Positions 63,764-64,000 of a stretch of DNA of 64,000 nt are shown one piece after another. The DNA comes from Piscinibacter defluvii (GTDB lineage Bacteria > Pseudomonadota > Gammaproteobacteria > Burkholderiales > Burkholderiaceae_C). Where the stretch lies: the NCBI RefSeq assembly GCF_004011805.1, contig NZ_RCHJ01000004.1, positions 372,001 through 436,000 on the forward strand, written 5' to 3'. Each line of letters opens with the position of its first letter. Positions within the stretch are counted from its first letter, which is position 1. The notes under the pieces are model-generated. The model ran no database searches. It was not told the origin of the DNA and was given only the letters and a program-made list of their open reading frames with translations. The translations under genes and the position numbers were made by a program.

Positions 63764-64000
63764 GTGAACCTGCTGCGGCCCGAACTGCTCGACCGCCTGG
63801 CGCGCGAGTACGCGCTCGGCACCTTGCATGGCGGCGCGCGGCGCCGCTTCGAGCGCGTGCTGCAGGGCAGCCCGGCGGCGCGCATGGCCCTGGGCACCTG
63901 GCAGGAGCGCCTCGGTCAGCTGGCCGCCAGCCTGCCCCCGCTGGAGCCGCGCGAACAGGTCTGGCAGGGGCTCGAGCAGCGGCTCTTCCCGGCCGCCGCG
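63764..64000 (+). CDS. Anti-sigma factor, N-terminal part (3' truncated by window edge)
   Basis: 79 codons from a GTG start are visible: LLDRLAREYALGTLHGGARRRFERV matches the N terminus of the anti-sigma factor at 38898 (LADRLAAEYVAGTLRGPARRRF), and the later VWQGLEQRL matches its VWQRIQAQL. The membrane helix and periplasmic RskA domain are expected beyond the window. GGAGGG lies ahead of the start. The 58-base gap after the sigma gene could contain an alternative upstream start, but similarity begins here. Confidence 0.8.
   Translation, partial: MNLLRPELLDRLAREYALGTLHGGARRRFERVLQGSPAARMALGTWQERLGQLAASLPPLEPREQVWQGLEQRLFPAAA

Overview
The window is about 64 kb of very GC-rich DNA. It is densely packed with short-spaced or overlapping genes on both strands. 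The set fits a betaproteobacterium of the order Burkholderiales, most likely a Rubrivivax/Leptothrix/Methylibium-type lineage: an acoXABC-lplA-acoR cluster, KorABC-type 2-oxoacid oxidoreductase, waaF, lplT, radA, a cytochrome c5 and an SHP/DHC/cytochrome b561 operon. The genus cannot be fixed from the sequence alone. I see no transposase, integrase, phage gene or CRISPR array; this looks like ordinary chromosome carrying several metabolic islands.

Layout. (1) 1-7.3 kb: the 3' part of a urea carboxylase, then a three-gene 2-oxoacid:acceptor oxidoreductase of the KorABC type and a tandem-CBS protein. (2) 7.4-14.4 kb: acetoin catabolism (acoX, acoA, acoB, acoC, a lipoate-protein ligase, and the sigma-54 activator acoR), with a sigma-54 promoter that sits on the acoX start. 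A small ORF with a 27-bp in-frame tandem repeat follows. (3) 15.0-19.6 kb: a methanethiol-oxidase-type cluster (SBP56/MtoX, SCO/SenC protein, MauG-like di-heme protein, cytochrome c) with a divergent Crp/Fnr regulator and a palindromic site between them. (4) 19.7-25.6 kb: a lipid A phosphoethanolamine transferase and a PAP2 phosphatase, a UvrD-type helicase, an FGGY kinase and tRNA-Arg(CCG). (5) 25.6-34.1 kb: a MocR-type regulator divergent from a complete eight-gene Nit1C (nitrilase/radical SAM/flavoprotein) cluster, with three pairs of TTGATCG repeats between them. (6) 34.1-41 kb: cytochrome c5, a DUF3455 lipoprotein, YheT hydrolase, purU, an ECF sigma/anti-sigma pair and a DUF4832 lipoprotein. 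(7) 41-52 kb: an orphan PAS kinase, waaF, a zinc-finger protein, ilvE, a phosphoesterase, radA, a LysE transporter, a cupin, a ThuA/Gfo-Idh pair with a LacI-type palindrome, and alr. (8) 52-64 kb: lplT, an SGNH hydrolase, an EamA transporter, a response regulator, glutathione peroxidase, an aromatic aminotransferase, the shp-dhc-cytb561-two-component operon, an Hsp70-like protein, and a second ECF sigma/anti-sigma pair cut by the window end.

How the parts work together. The aco genes would split acetoin into acetyl-CoA and acetaldehyde, with the neighbouring ligase lipoylating AcoC and AcoR driving transcription. The Mto cluster would oxidise methanethiol in the periplasm and pass electrons to c-type cytochromes. 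The Nit1C genes form one tightly coupled transcription unit whose chemistry is still poorly understood; this is the most intriguing system here. All functional statements rest on reading motifs and gene order by eye; no database search was run.
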